This document shows, in pieces, positions 1 through 12,086 of a stretch of DNA of 64,000 bases. Where the stretch lies: assembly GCA_033782935.1 (NCBI GenBank), contig JAWQEG010000286.1, forward strand, positions 1,005,501 to 1,069,500, written 5' to 3'. The position numbers were made by a program, and so were the translations under genes. The stretch comes from Petrolisthes cinctipes (Eukaryota > Arthropoda > Malacostraca > Decapoda > Porcellanidae). Numbering within the stretch: position 1 is the stretch's first letter; every line of letters starts with the position of its first letter. A model generated the notes under the pieces. That model worked only from the letters and a program-made list of their open reading frames with translations, searched no databases and was not told the origin of the DNA.

Positions 1-32
1 AGGGCCGCACTCTATATGGTTTTGGTGGTTAG
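1..32 (+). CDS. H4: Histone H4, 3' end only (partial at window edge)
   Basis: The first 32 bases encode the last residues of histone H4 ([10 protein letters not shown], then TAG at 30-32), with the first codon cut by the window edge. The same bases occur in reverse complement at the end of the complete H4 gene at 54953, so this is the H4 of the left palindrome arm. H4 is a core nucleosome histone. The rest of the gene lies outside the window. Confidence 0.93.
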   Translation, partial: GRTLYGFGG

Positions 33-96
33 GTGCCCCAATCGTGTGCATCTCTGACAACAACCATCCACCACTGCTGGTCACACTCAGAACAAC

Positions 97-113
97 GGAC
101 CCCCCTGGGGTCC
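97..113 (+). terminator. Histone 3' stem-loop of H4 (17 nt)
   Basis: GGACCCC-CCT-GGGGTCC lies 65 bases after the H4 stop. This is where replication-dependent histone mRNAs carry the SLBP/U7-dependent processing hairpin. It is 17 nt rather than the canonical 16 nt, and can be drawn as 7 bp with a 3-nt loop. Confidence 0.85.
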
Positions 114-874
114 ACAAATTATTCTTTTAGGAGAGACTACATAGACTACCTATCCTCAATATTAAATTATTTGGTTCTTTATTTTACTCTAGGTTCGTTT
201 CCTAATTAGTGATTAGCTCACTTACATAAGCTGGTTATTTTTGTTTACTTTCAGTTTATGCAGTTCTGTCCGAATATTTGTACGTGAGTGTATAATGGAG
301 GTGTAGGGGTTGTTACTGTTTCTGTGTATTAATTACCCTGCATGATCGATGATGCTTATACAAGCTGGTCCGATAGGCATATGGCATTAATTAGTAACCA
401 TTGTGTTATTGTTACAGATGGTCTCCCCTTTCAAGTCTAAAACCATTGTTATTTTTATGAATTTAGACTGTACAGTATTGTGAGTATTGTCATTACTTGA
501 ATGATTCGGGGATGTTTCACTCGTGTCAGGAGAAGCCATGGGATATGTAATAGTACATTATGTATATACAGTAATCGCTTCTTCCCCAGTAAGTATGGGT
601 ATCGAGGAAGGAAGCTAGCTGTGGCCTTTTCTATACTTTTATGGCTCTTTTGTAGCTTATAGCTGGATATTTATAGGTTCAAGTGCAGTTCTGTACTTTT
701 TCGTGTAGGGATATTTTTTGTTATGGGTTCATCTTGGTGGTTTGTTCGGTGTACGTTGAATTTTAAATCACTATTCTTTACTTTGACTTACTGACGTTAT
801 TATTGGGTACCCTGGTATTGGATGCATTTACTAAGGTATTTGGATGATATCGGTTAGTTCTTGTAGTAGGTAGG
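114..874. other. Histone spacer between H4 and the fossil LINE
   Basis: No gene is recognised. The stretch is AT-rich and unique-looking, and its reverse complement is found at about 54235-54871 in the right arm. It is part of the histone unit spacer. Confidence 0.6.
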
Positions 875-1163
875 TTAGTCGCAGTGGTTGTAAGTTGTGC
901 CATTTTTGTTATATTCTATTGTTATGCCTTCCCATATTACTTCTTTTATCATTTTCGTGGTCAAAGTCCTCATTTTCCTCCTCCGATTTTTTAAAAATGC
1001 TTTCCCATATAGCTGTAAATGTTTGTTGATTTTCTTTACCATCATACAGTATATTTCATTTATGTTTTTATTGCTTCCATCTGTTATATATGGAGAAGAA
1101 ATGTTTGTAGTACCTCTCATTCTCTTTATCGGATCCCAGAAGTCTTGGAGGTTCCTGTAATTA
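875..1163 (-). pseudogene. Fossil Jockey-type LINE ORF2 fragment inside the histone spacer
   Basis: On the minus strand this translates to NYRNPQDFWDPIKRMRGTTN and onward. It resembles the segment between endonuclease and reverse transcriptase of the intact LINE in this window (PQQFWRKIKNMMGT, within 48785-51517). The same fossil is present at 53940-54230 (+) and 59671-59875 (-), always upstream of H2B at a similar distance. It therefore entered an ancestral histone unit before the copies diverged. It is short and non-functional. Confidence 0.6.
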
Positions 1164-1392
1164 TCTACTATACAGTATATACATTACATGTTATTTTCTA
1201 ATGATTTTGTCTGCAGTCGTTTTTGTATGTTGAGTAAAATATGTCGGGAAATTTGGACAAGTATATAATTTTCGTAAAATCTATACAAACCTTTGCCGAC
1301 ATCAATATTGTTTTGTAATAAAAATTGTATCGTCCAGAATTGTGTTTTGCAATTAGACTTATTGCTAGGTTATTCATTGTTGGGACATCACT

Positions 1393-1475
1393 ATCAGAGG
1401 CACCTAATTTTGACCAATCCAGGAGGAGCAAGCGGGGCTAGTGGTCCCTCTTGATCTTCTCGCTCAATATAAATA
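1393..1475 (+). promoter_or_regulatory. H2B promoter: shared upstream element plus TATA box
   Basis: CAGAGGCACCTAATTTTGACC and the adjoining inverted CCAAT box (ACCAATC) lie at 1393-1420. A TATA box (AATATAAATA) lies at about 1466-1475, some 55 bases before the start codon. The same upstream element precedes all H2B copies in this orientation and the H2A copies in the opposite orientation. Confidence 0.75.
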
Positions 1476-1528
1476 TGAAAATGTGGGGGGGGCAATTTCG
1501 GTTCGACTTCCAACTAAACTAGGTAGAC

Positions 1529-1900
1529 ATGCCACCTAAGACTTCTGGAAAGGCTGCCAAGAAGGCTGGCAAGGCCCAGAAGGACATTGCTAAAGGAAAC
1601 AAGAAAAAGAAGCGCAAGAGGAAGGAAAGTTACAGCATCTACATTTACAAGGTACTGAAGCAGGTCCACCCTGACACTGGTGTTTCCTCTAAGGCAATGT
1701 CGATCATGAACTCTTTCGTGAACGACATCTTTGAGAGAATCGCCGCCGAGGCCTCTCGCCTGGCACACTACAACAAGCGGTCCACCATCACCAGTCGGGA
1801 GATTCAGACCGCCGTCAGGCTCCTGCTCCCCGGTGAGCTTGCCAAGCACGCCGTGTCTGAGGGCACCAAGGCTGTCACCAAGTACACCTCCTCCAAATAA
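1529..1900 (+). CDS. H2B: Histone H2B (left arm copy)
   Basis: A complete intronless 123-residue H2B. It has a basic N-terminal tail rich in K, followed by the histone fold ([17 protein letters not shown] through [14 protein letters not shown]) and the C-terminal helix ending [10 protein letters not shown]. It pairs with H2A in the nucleosome. The start is the ATG after TATA and a short leader. It differs from the other two copies in the tail: AQKDIAKGN here against AQKAIAKGG there, both from single or double base changes. Its usual convergent partner H2A is missing downstream. It could still be functional. Confidence 0.95.
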   Translation: MPPKTSGKAAKKAGKAQKDIAKGNKKKKRKRKESYSIYIYKVLKQVHPDTGVSSKAMSIMNSFVNDIFERIAAEASRLAHYNKRSTITSREIQTAVRLLLPGELAKHAVSEGTKAVTKYTSSK

Positions 1901-1938
1901 AGTGGTGCACTCTCTCCAGAATCATTTCGTCAACAATC

Positions 1939-1955
1939 GGCTCCTGTTAGGAGCC
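1939..1955 (+). terminator. Histone 3' stem-loop of H2B (17 nt)
   Basis: GGCTCC-TGTTA-GGAGCC lies 39 bases after the stop; a further T-A pair can close it to a 3-nt loop. It is the expected histone mRNA 3' processing hairpin, one base longer than canonical. Confidence 0.88.
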
Positions 1956-3071
1956 ACAACATTTTAGACTTAAGGGAACTGTTATGGACAAAATTGAGTG
2001 AGGCCATGCATTGATGCTGGTTATATTTTTTGTGGTGTTATGTCGGACGAGCTTTCTAGGTGTCGAGGTGCGGTAGACGAAGTAGAAACAAAGTATGGAA
2101 GGTACCTCATTACCATCGAGTAGGATCGGACTCTTTTTAGGAGAGACTGCCTATCCTCAATGATAATTTTGTAGTTCCTCCTTTTATTTTTCCTAGGTTA
2201 GTCTCAGTAGAGAAGGGGTGGGCCGCATTGGATAAATAAATGAACAGAGACGGTGTGTGCGCGTGTAGGAATATGTGTGTGTGTGTGTGTAAGAGTGGGG
2301 TTTGGCGTGTATACAAGCTTTATTAAAGATTAAATTAGTGTGTGTTATTAGGATTATTTATTTGTGTAAGTATTAATGTGCTTGTATTTAAGAGATGTTT
2401 TGTGTATGTAAAAATATATTTGTGCTTAAGAGTGTTTGTGTGTAGGTATTAGTGAGTTGGGCTTTCGTAACCACACTTACTACAGAGTTTATATGGCTTA
2501 ATTTCCTCGAATGAATAAGCCCATATTTATCATTACCTTCGCTTTGGAATAGAATGTCGACATGCACGTCTATATACCTATTGCCTACTAATATACACAA
2601 CACCTTCATATTTCATACACACTAGCGCTATATTTCTTTATTGTAGTGCATAATCTTTATTTCAACCTAATTCATTACATACACAAAAACCTTCACCTAT
2701 CACATGCACTACTTATGTAATATCGTGCATATTATTTCGACGCAAATCACTCCCACTCGCATCTACAGGAATTTTGCAAGACACACATTTGGGCGCAGAA
2801 TGGTAAAACCTTTATCTTTGTACCCATAATTCAATCGTGGCAAATATTAACACCGACCCTTCTTTTTCAGTTAATCTGTAATGTTCTTACTACAGATCTG
2901 TACAGTCGGCTGCTAAGCCATGGCAATATAAGCCTTAGTTAACCAGACTCGTACAAGAAGAGCTGAGTGAGAAGACGACTATTGTCGCCGACCTTACATG
3001 AAAGCCTAAGTCAATAAAAGGAAATGTAATCCAATAAATAGCTTGTCTATTATCAAACTCTTTGTGAAGGC
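1956..3071. other. H2B-H2A intergenic spacer
   Basis: No gene. It contains a short (GT)n run at about 2270-2290 and a GT-rich segment. The sequence recurs at about 46560-47684 (reverse complement) and 60660-61990. It should lead into the 3' end of H2A but stops at about 3072, where Gypsy-2 sequence begins. Confidence 0.7.
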
Positions 3072-3074
3072 AAG

Positions 3075-4179
3075 TAACACTTATCTGGGCTGTGTCCATA
3101 TTTTCTGCAGATTTTACAATAAGGTTGCTTCTTCGAACTCTGAGGTGTGAAGTTTGTAGTGTGTTGTGTCTGTGAAGTGCTGTGGTGAGTGTCTGTGTCA
3201 GTGATCACGGCTACAGGTAGGGCTCTAGGTACATTAAGAGGTTCTTTTTGACTAACCTTTGCTGCATATTTGACCAATCTGTCACTTGGTTTATATCCTA
3301 TTTTAGCAGCTTCAAGCCTGGATTCCTCTGTTAAAAGCAACACATACTGTATGTACTCAATGATCTGGTATACATTATCCGCTTTCATGTTACCTTGTGT
3401 GTTCAACCACTCTGACCCTTTTAAGAGTTGTTTAGCATCGCTAATGGTCGAACCTGCTAACGCTAGAGCCGTACTTGAATTAGCTGTTCCACAATTACTC
3501 ACTGTCCTTTTACCATTCTGTGTACCCATGCTAGTGGACCGCCAAACTGCCCCCCACCGAAAACATCTATGAGGTCTTCACAAAGCTGTTTAAAATTATT
3601 TAAGATATCTGGATCCGTGAAAGCAGTTGCAGTCAGTAATGTGCTAGCATTTGAGTCTGGTTTAATATGACCACGTACGAACCTTATTTTCCCTTTGTCA
3701 TCTGTAATTCCTGTAGGAAGCATATTATCTTCACAAACCCTTAGAAATGTATGGATATTATAGTTAATATCGTCCCCAGTGAATTCCTTCACTGTATGAG
3801 CTTGGGGAAGAACATTAATAGTAGCAGAAGTGTTAGTTGCCATTGTGTGTGATGATGTGTTAGTATGTAAAGCCGTAGAGTAAGTACGTCCTGACCTGGT
3901 TTTACTAGGTGAAATGTTAGAGGTAAAACTAGTAAACAAATCAGTTAATGAGGTAGATCTAGTAAGAGGAGGACTATTAATTGTCACTCTATCTTCTTTT
4001 ATGTTTAAATCTAGGACAAGAATATTTTTACTTACGGGAGAACTTACACTTTCTATTGTACTCACACTTAAATTAGTGATTTCTGTTGAATCAACTAAGC
4101 TTTCATTACTTTCAAATATTGTTTAACTATGTTTAAGCTTACGAAGCGAAAACAATGAGGTACCGGATTTTTCTTCCAT
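3075..4179 (-). pseudogene. gag: Gypsy-2 gag, left copy, truncated
   Basis: Ty3/Gypsy-type gag, near-identical to the right-arm copy at 39372-40672. It starts at an ATG at 4179, has an in-frame TAA about 18 codons in, a frameshift at about 3500-3530, and a zinc knuckle at the truncated end (CKICRKYGHSPDKCY, a CX2CX4HX4C pattern). Its 3' end is fused directly to histone H2A 3'-flanking sequence at about 3072. The stop and frameshift are shared with the right copy, so the element was already dead when the arm was duplicated. Confidence 0.8.
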
Positions 4180-5395
4180 TCATTACCTGTCACTCTGCGT
4201 GAAGATTCACAAAGAACATTCCTTCTGGTATATATACGTGAAGATATACGCATATAGTACTCTAAATTATGAATACATAGAATTTGTAATGAGGTGATAT
4301 TTGGTAATACGTTTATATATTTATATATCCTAATGTGATGATGTTAGGATGTGTATGTATTTGTAAATATATGTACCTAAGCTACTGACCACGAATAGTA
4401 GAGTAGGCTTTGATAATTAGTTGGATAGTATTCCAGTAGTCGTGTGACGTCGTACTAATTACCAAGCCAACGTCCTTTCCTGGATGTTAGCACTGTCAAC
4501 TGAAGAATGTTGATATGTTGATTGAAGTACTGTGTAGCTGCGAAGCACTGTTTAACTGCACTGTAGTAGTGAAGTTATTTGAGCTGCTAATATAGTCTCT
4601 CACTGTAGTTAAAGTATTCACCTCACTAGGCTATACTGTAGTGTAAGTATAGTAGTAGTGGTAGTACTGGTCGTGTGGTAGAGTAGTAGTATGGTGCTGG
4701 TAGTGTGGTAGTGATGACACAACCAGTTTATGGTAGCGCGGGACGATTAGCGAGGCTAGCTTGCTGTGCTGACTCGACTCGACTGTCCTTCACTTATTAA
4801 CCCCTTGCTTCTCCTTCACTTCACTTCTCCTATCTTCTCTTTTTACTTTTGTGTCTTTTCTTAGGTTATCACTTGCTATTAATTGTTTTGTTTCTCTCCT
4901 TTTTCCACCATATATGTTCGTGTCACCACCGTTGTTCACCAAATATGTGCTAGTGGAGCGGTCGGTCACTTACACAAATCGGTTGTTGATGTCGTTGTTG
5001 ATGTTCTTGTAGGGTGGTAGGCTTTTGTCTTTTCGGAGTATATTTTTAGAATAGGTTAGGTGATTATTATGGTATGGAGAGTTAGCACACCTTGTCTTAG
5101 TTTAACAAGATTTTATTAATAACCCAAGTGGTAGTACAGTTTCACAAAAGGGTTAAGTTAGGCTTAGGAGCTAACTTTAAAGAGAGAGATGGCTATGAGA
5201 CCCCTTGTGTAGCGATTGGTTGTCTCTAGCATACTACTCTATAGGAGGGTACAAGAAGAGCTCTCTGTGTTGTCCCCCGTGACTTGTGACGTCACTTATT
5301 GTTGAGGAAACTTGGTTCCCATGGACCCGTTTATGTCAGGTCAGCTAGTTTGAGCGATCATGTGGTGGAACATGGTATGACTCACTAGGTATATG
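4180..5395 (-). mobile_element. Gypsy-2 leader / probable 5' LTR, left copy
   Basis: Untranslated 5' part of Gypsy-2, matching 38122-39371 in reverse complement. It includes a candidate primer-binding region (TTTGGTGAACAACGGTGGTG on the minus strand, near 4935-4955) and repeated GTAGTA-type simple sequence. No second LTR is present, so the LTR limits cannot be fixed from the sequence. Confidence 0.6.
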
Positions 5396-8300
5396 TAGAT
5401 ATATTATATGTAGATATATGTAGTTATAACCGGTACAATGGAAAATTTAATAATGACAAACATAAAAATTACAAATTTATTAATGACAAATTTAATGATA
5501 ATTTAAAAAGATTTTAATAATGACAAACTTAATAATGACAAACTTAATAATGACAGATTTAGTAATAACAAATTTAATAATGACAGATTTAATAATGACA
5601 GATTTAATAATGACAAACTTAATATGACAAATTTATAATGACAAATTTATTAATTACAGATTTAATGTATTGACAATTCATAATGACAATTTAAGAATGA
5701 TAAATTTAATAATGATAGATTTAATAATGACAAATTTGATAATGACAAATTTAATTATGACAGATTTAATAATGACAGTTTTAATAATGATAAATTTAAT
5801 AATGACAAATATATTAATGACAAATTTAATAATGACAATTTTTTTATATAGACAAATTTAATGTATTGACAATTAATAATGACAAATTGAATAATGACAG
5901 ATTTTATAATGACAGATGTAATAATGACAAATTTAATAATGACAAATTTAATAATGACAATTTAATAATGACAAATTTAATAATGACAAATTTAATAATG
6001 ACAAATTTAATAATGACAAATATATTAATGATAAATTTAATAATGACAAATTAAATAATGACAAATTTAATAATGGCAATTTTAATGACAAATTTAATAA
6101 TGACAAATTTATTAAAGACATTTAATAATGACAGATATAATAATAAATGATTTAATTATGACAGATTTATTAATGACAAATTTAATAATGAAAAATTTTA
6201 TAATTAAAAATAATTTAATGATGACAAACTTAATAATGACAAATTTAATAATGAAAATTAAATAATGACTGATTTAATAATGACAAACTTAATAATGACA
6301 AATTTAATAATGACAGATTTAATAATGGCAGATTTAATAATGACAAATTTATTAATAACAGATTTAATAATGACAAATTTAATAATGACAAATTTAAGAA
6401 TGACAAATTTAATAATGAAAAATTTAATAATGACAAATTTAATAATGAAAAATTTATTAATGATAAATTTAATAATGAAAAATTAAATAATGACAAATTT
6501 AATAATGACAATTTTAATGACAAATTTAATAATGAAAAATTTATTAATGACATTTAATAATGACAGATTTAATAATGAATTATTTAATTATGACAGAGTT
6601 ATTAATGACAAATTTAATTATGACAAATTTAATAATTATAAATAATTTAATAATGACAAACTTAATAATGACAAATTTAATAATGAAAATTAAATAATGA
6701 CTGATTTAATAATGACAAACTTAATAATGACAAATTTAATAATGACAGATTTAATAATGGCAGATTTAATAATGACAAATTTATTAATAACAGATTTAAT
6801 AATGACAAATTTAATAATGACAAATTTAAGAATGACAAATTTAATAATTACAAATTTAATAATGACAAATTTAATAATGAAAAATTTATTAATGATAAAT
6901 TTAATAATGAAAAATTAAATAATGACAAATTTAATAATGACAATTTTAATGACAAATTTAATAATGAAAAATTAAATAATGACAAATTTAATAATGACAA
7001 TTTTAATGACAAATTTAATAATGAAAAATTTATTAATGACATTTAATAATGACAGATTTAATAATGAATTATTTAATTATGACAGAGTTATTAATGACAA
7101 ATTTAATTATGAAAAATTTAATAATTATAAATAATTTAATAATGACAAACTTAATAATGACAAATTTAATAATGACAAATTTAATAATGAAAATTAGATA
7201 ATGACTGATTTAATAATGACAAATTTAATAATGACAAATTTAATATGTAGATATATTATATGTAGATATATGTAGTTATAACCGGTACAATGGAAAATTT
7301 AATAATGACAAACATAAAAATTACAAATTTATTAATGACAAATTTAATGATAATTTAAAAAGATTTTAATAATGACAAACTTAATAATGACAGATTTAGT
7401 AATAACAAATTTAATAATGACAGATTTAATAATGACAGATTTAATAATGACAAACTTAATATGACAAATTTATAATGACAAATTTATTAATTACAGATTT
7501 AATGTATTGACAATTCATAATGACAATTTAAGAATGATAAATTTAATAATGATAGATTTAATAATGACAAATTTGATAATGACAAATTTAATTATGACAG
7601 ATTTAATAATGACAGTTTTAATAATGATAAATTTAATAATGACAAATATATTAATGACAAATTTAATAATGACAATTTTTTTATATAGACAAATTTAATG
7701 TATTGACAATTAATAATGACAAATTGAATAATGACAGATTTTATAATGACAGATGTAATAATGACAAATTTAATAATAACAAATTTAATAATGACAATTT
7801 AATAATGACAAATTTAATAATGACAAATTTAATAATGACAAATTTAATAATGACAAATATATTAATGATAAATTTAATAATGACAAATTAAATAATGACA
7901 AATTTAATAATGGCAATTTTAATGACAAATTTAATAATGACAAATTTATTAAAGACATTTAATAATGACAGATATAATAATAAATGATTTAATTATGACA
8001 GATTTATTAATGACAAATTTAATAATGAAAAATTTTATAATTAAAAATAATTTAATGATGACAAACTTAATAATGACAAATTTAATAATGAAAATTAAAT
8101 AATGACTGATTTAATAATGACAAACTTAATAATGACAAATTTAATAATGACAGATTTAATAATGGCAGATTTAATAATGACAAATTTATTAATAACAGAT
8201 TTAATAATGACAAATTTAATAATGACAAATTTAAGAATGACAAATTTAATAATTACAAATTTAATAATGACAAATTTAATAATGAAAAATTTATTAATGA

Positions 8301-8600
8301 TAAATTTAATAATGAAAAATTAAATAATGACAAATTTAATAATGACTATTTTAATGACAAATTTAATAATGAAAAATTTATTAATGACATTTAATAATGA
8401 CAGATTTAATAATGAATTATTTAATTATGACAGAGTTATTAATGACAAATTTAATTATGAAAAATTTAATAATTATAAATAATTTAATAATGACAAACTT
8501 AATAATGACATTTAATAATGACAAATTTAATAATGAAAATTAGATAATGACTGATTTAATAACGACAAATTTAATAATGACAAATTTAATAATGACAGAT
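5391..8600 (+). repeat. 1.85-kb tandem duplication within the satellite block
   Basis: The marker ATATGTAGATATATTATATG, continuing into TTATAACCGGTACAATGG, begins at 5391 and again at 7243, an offset of 1852 bp. Downstream the offset falls to 1837, one 15-bp unit less. The first copy also carries an internal 432-bp duplication (6265 and 6697). The right arm has the marker only once (about 38122-38150), so this duplication is specific to the left arm. Confidence 0.85.
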
Positions 8601-9513
8601 TTAATAATGGCAGATATAATTATGACAATTCTCTTATGACAAATTTAATATATTAACAATTTATAAACACAAATATAATTAATAATGACATATTTATTAA
8701 TGACAAATTAAATGATGACAAATTTGACAATGACAAATTTTGTTTAATGAAAAATTTAAGATATTGGCAATTAATAATGACAAATTTAATAATGATAAAA
8801 TTAATAAGGCCAAATTTAATAATAACAAATTTAATAATGACAAATTTAATAATGACTGATTTAATGATTTAATAATGACAAATTTAATAATGACAAATTT
8901 AATAATGACAATTTTAATAATGACAAATTTTATAATGACTAATTTAATAATGACAAATTTATTAATGGCAAATTTAATAATGACAATTTTTAAGATGACA
9001 AATTCAATAATGACAAATTTAATAATGACAAATATAAAAATGACAAATTTAATAATGACAAATTTAATAATGACATATTTAATAAAGACAGATTTAATAA
9101 CAAAAGATTTAATAATGAAAAATTTAATATATTGACAAATAATAATGACAAGTTTAATAATGATAAATTTAATAATGATTGATTTAAAAATGACAAATCT
9201 TATAATTCAAAATTTAATAATGACAAATTAAAAGTTACAAATTTAAAAATGACAGATTTAATAATGACAGATTTTATAATAAAAAATTTAATAATGACAA
9301 ATTTGATAATGACAAATTTAATAATAAATTAAAAATAATTTAATAATGATAAACTTAATAATGACAAATTTAATAATGTCAAATTTATTACTGACAAATT
9401 AAATAATGACAGATTTAATAATGACAGATTTAAAATGACAGAATTAATAATGACAAATTAAAAAAAAGTGAAAAATATAATAATGACAAATTTATTAATG
9501 ACAAATTTAATAA
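5440..9513 (+). repeat. 15-bp satellite block A (AAATTTAATAATGAC)n, forward
   Basis: About 4.1 kb of an AT-rich 15-bp repeat with many point variants (GACAGATTTAATAAT, GACAAACTTAATAAT) and occasional AATATATTGACAATTAATAATG inserts. Fifteen is a multiple of three and four of six frames lack stops, so it creates long spurious pentapeptide frames (NNDKF, TNLIM, LSLLN, FVIIK). It mirrors block G in the right arm. Confidence 0.95.
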
Positions 9514-12086
9514 TGTTATTATAAATCTGTCATTATTAAATTTGTCATTATTAAATCTGTCATTATTAAATCTGTCATTATTAAATCTGTCATTATTAAA
9601 TTTGTCGTTATTAAATTTGTCATTGTTAAATTTGACATTACTAAGTCTGTCATTATTGAATTTGTTATTATTAAATTTTTCATTATTAAATTTTTGTCAT
9701 TATTAAATTTGTCGTTTTAAATTTGTCATTATTAAACTTGTCGTTATTAAATTTGTCATTATTATATTTGTCATTATTAAAACTGTCATTATCAATTGTC
9801 ATTATTAAATTTGTAATTATTGAATTTTTCATTATTCAATCGGTCATTATTAAATTTGTCATTATTATTTGTTAGTATAATAAATTTGTCATTATTAAAT
9901 TTGTAATTATTGAAATTGTCATTATTAAATTTGTCATTATGAAATTTGTCATTAAATTTGCCATTATGATATTTGTCATTATTAATTGTCAATATATTAA
10001 ATCGGTCATTACTAAATTTGTCATTATTAAATCTGTCATTATTAAATCTGTCATTATTAAATCTGTCATTATTAAAAATGTCATTGTTAAACCTGTTTTT
10101 ATTAAATTTGTCGTTATTAAGTCTACCATTATTAAATTTGACATTTTTAAGTCTGTCTTTATTGAACTTGTCATTATTAATTTGTCATTATTAAATTTGT
10201 CATTATTAAATTTGTCGTTTTTAATTTGTCATTATTAAAGATGTCGTTATTAAATTTGTCATTATTAAATTTGTCATTATTAAATCTGTCATTATTAAAT
10301 ATGTTATTATTAAAGTTGTCATTATTAAATTTGTCATTATTAATTGTCAATATATTAAATCTGTCATTATTAAATTTGTCATTATTATATCTGTCATTAT
10401 TAATTTTGACATTATTAAATCTATTATTATTAAATCTGTCATTATAAATCTGTCATTATTAAATCTATCGTTATTAAATTTGTTATTTTTAAATTTGTCG
10501 TTATTAAGTTCATCATTATTAAATTTGTCATTATTAAATTTGTCGTTACTAAATTTGTCATTATTAAATTTGTCATTATTTAATTTGTCATTATTAAATT
10601 TGTCATTATGAAATTTGTCATTATTAAATCTGTCATTATTGAATTTGTCATTATTATATCTGTCATATTTAAATCTGTCATTATTAAATCTGTCATCCTT
10701 AACTCTGTCATTGTTAATTCTGTCATTATCAAATTTGTCATTATTAATTGTCAATATATTAAATTTGTCATTATTAAATTTGTCATTATTAAATTTGTGT
10801 TTATTAAATGTCATTATTAAATTTTTCATTATTAAATTTGTCATTATTGAATTTGTCATTATTAAATTTGTCATTATTGAATCTGTCATTATTAAATTTG
10901 TCATTATTAAATTTGTCATTATTGAATTTTTCATTATTAAATCGTTCATTATTAAATTTGTTATTATTAAATTTGTCATTAGTAAATTTGTCATTATTAA
11001 ATTTGTCATTATTAATCGTCAATATATTAAATTTGTCATTATTAAATTTGTCATTATTGAATTTTTTATTATTAAATCGTTCATTATTAAATTTTTCATT
11101 AGTAAATTTGTTTTTATTAAATTTGTCATTATTAAATTTGTCGTTATTAAATTTGTCATTATTAAATTTGTCATTATTAATTGTCAATAAATTAATTTTG
11201 TCATTACTAAATTTGTCATTATTAAATTTGTCATTATTAAATTTGTTATTATTAAATTTATTATTATTAAATTTGTCATTATTAAATTTGTCATTCTAAA
11301 ATCTGTTATAATTAAATCTGTCATTGTTGTATCTGTCATTATTAAATTTGTCGTTATTAATTGTCAGTATTTAAAAATTTTCATTATTAATCTTGTCATT
11401 ATTAAATATGTCATTATTAAATTTTTCATTATTAAATTTTTCATTATTATTTGTCAATATATTAAATTTGTCATTATTAAATTTGTCGTTACTGAATTTG
11501 TCATTATATAATCTGTCATTAAAATATCTGTCATTATTAAAGTTGTCATTATTAAATTTGTCATTATTAATTGTCAATATATTAAATCTGTCATAATTAA
11601 ATTTGACATTATTAAATCTATTATTATTAAATCTGTCATTATTAAATCTATCGTTATTAAATTTGTCATTTTTAAATTTGTCATTATTAAATTTGTCATT
11701 ATTAAATTTGTCATTATTAAATTTGTCATTATTAAATTGGTCATTATTTAATTTTTCATTATTAAATTTTTCATTATTTAATTTGTCATTATTAAATTTG
11801 TCATTATTAAATTTGTAATTATTAAATCTGTCATTATTAAATTTGTCATTATTTAATCTCTCATTATTAAATTTGTCATTATTAAATTTGTCATTTTTAA
11901 ATTTGTCATTATTAAATTTGTCATTATAATATATGTCATTAAATTTGTCATTATTATATTTTTCATTAATAATTTTGTCATTATTAAATTTGCCATTATG
12001 AAATTTGTCATTATTAATTGTCAATATATTAAATCAGTCATTATTAAATTTGTCATTATTGAATTTGTCATTATTAAATTTGTCAT
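9514..12086 (-). repeat. 15-bp satellite block B, inverted orientation
   Basis: The same 15-bp repeat continues, but from about 9514 the forward strand reads GTCATTATTAAATTT. The switch is abrupt (TTAATAATGTTATTATAAATC). The block ends against RTE sequence at about 12087. No mirror counterpart of this block lies between RTE and block G in the right arm. Confidence 0.93.

Noticed and set aside
1514..1849. Antisense 111-residue frame over H2B (also at 47789 and 60172)
   Set aside because: A shadow of the H2B coding sequence, present only because H2B codons are GC-rich and lack antisense stops.
10347..11299. Long open frames with repeated LSLLN, NNDKF, FVIIK or TNLIM units, up to about 220 residues
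   Set aside because: They are translations of the 15-bp satellite, which is open in four frames on both strands. No start context, conservation or flanking gene structure supports protein coding.
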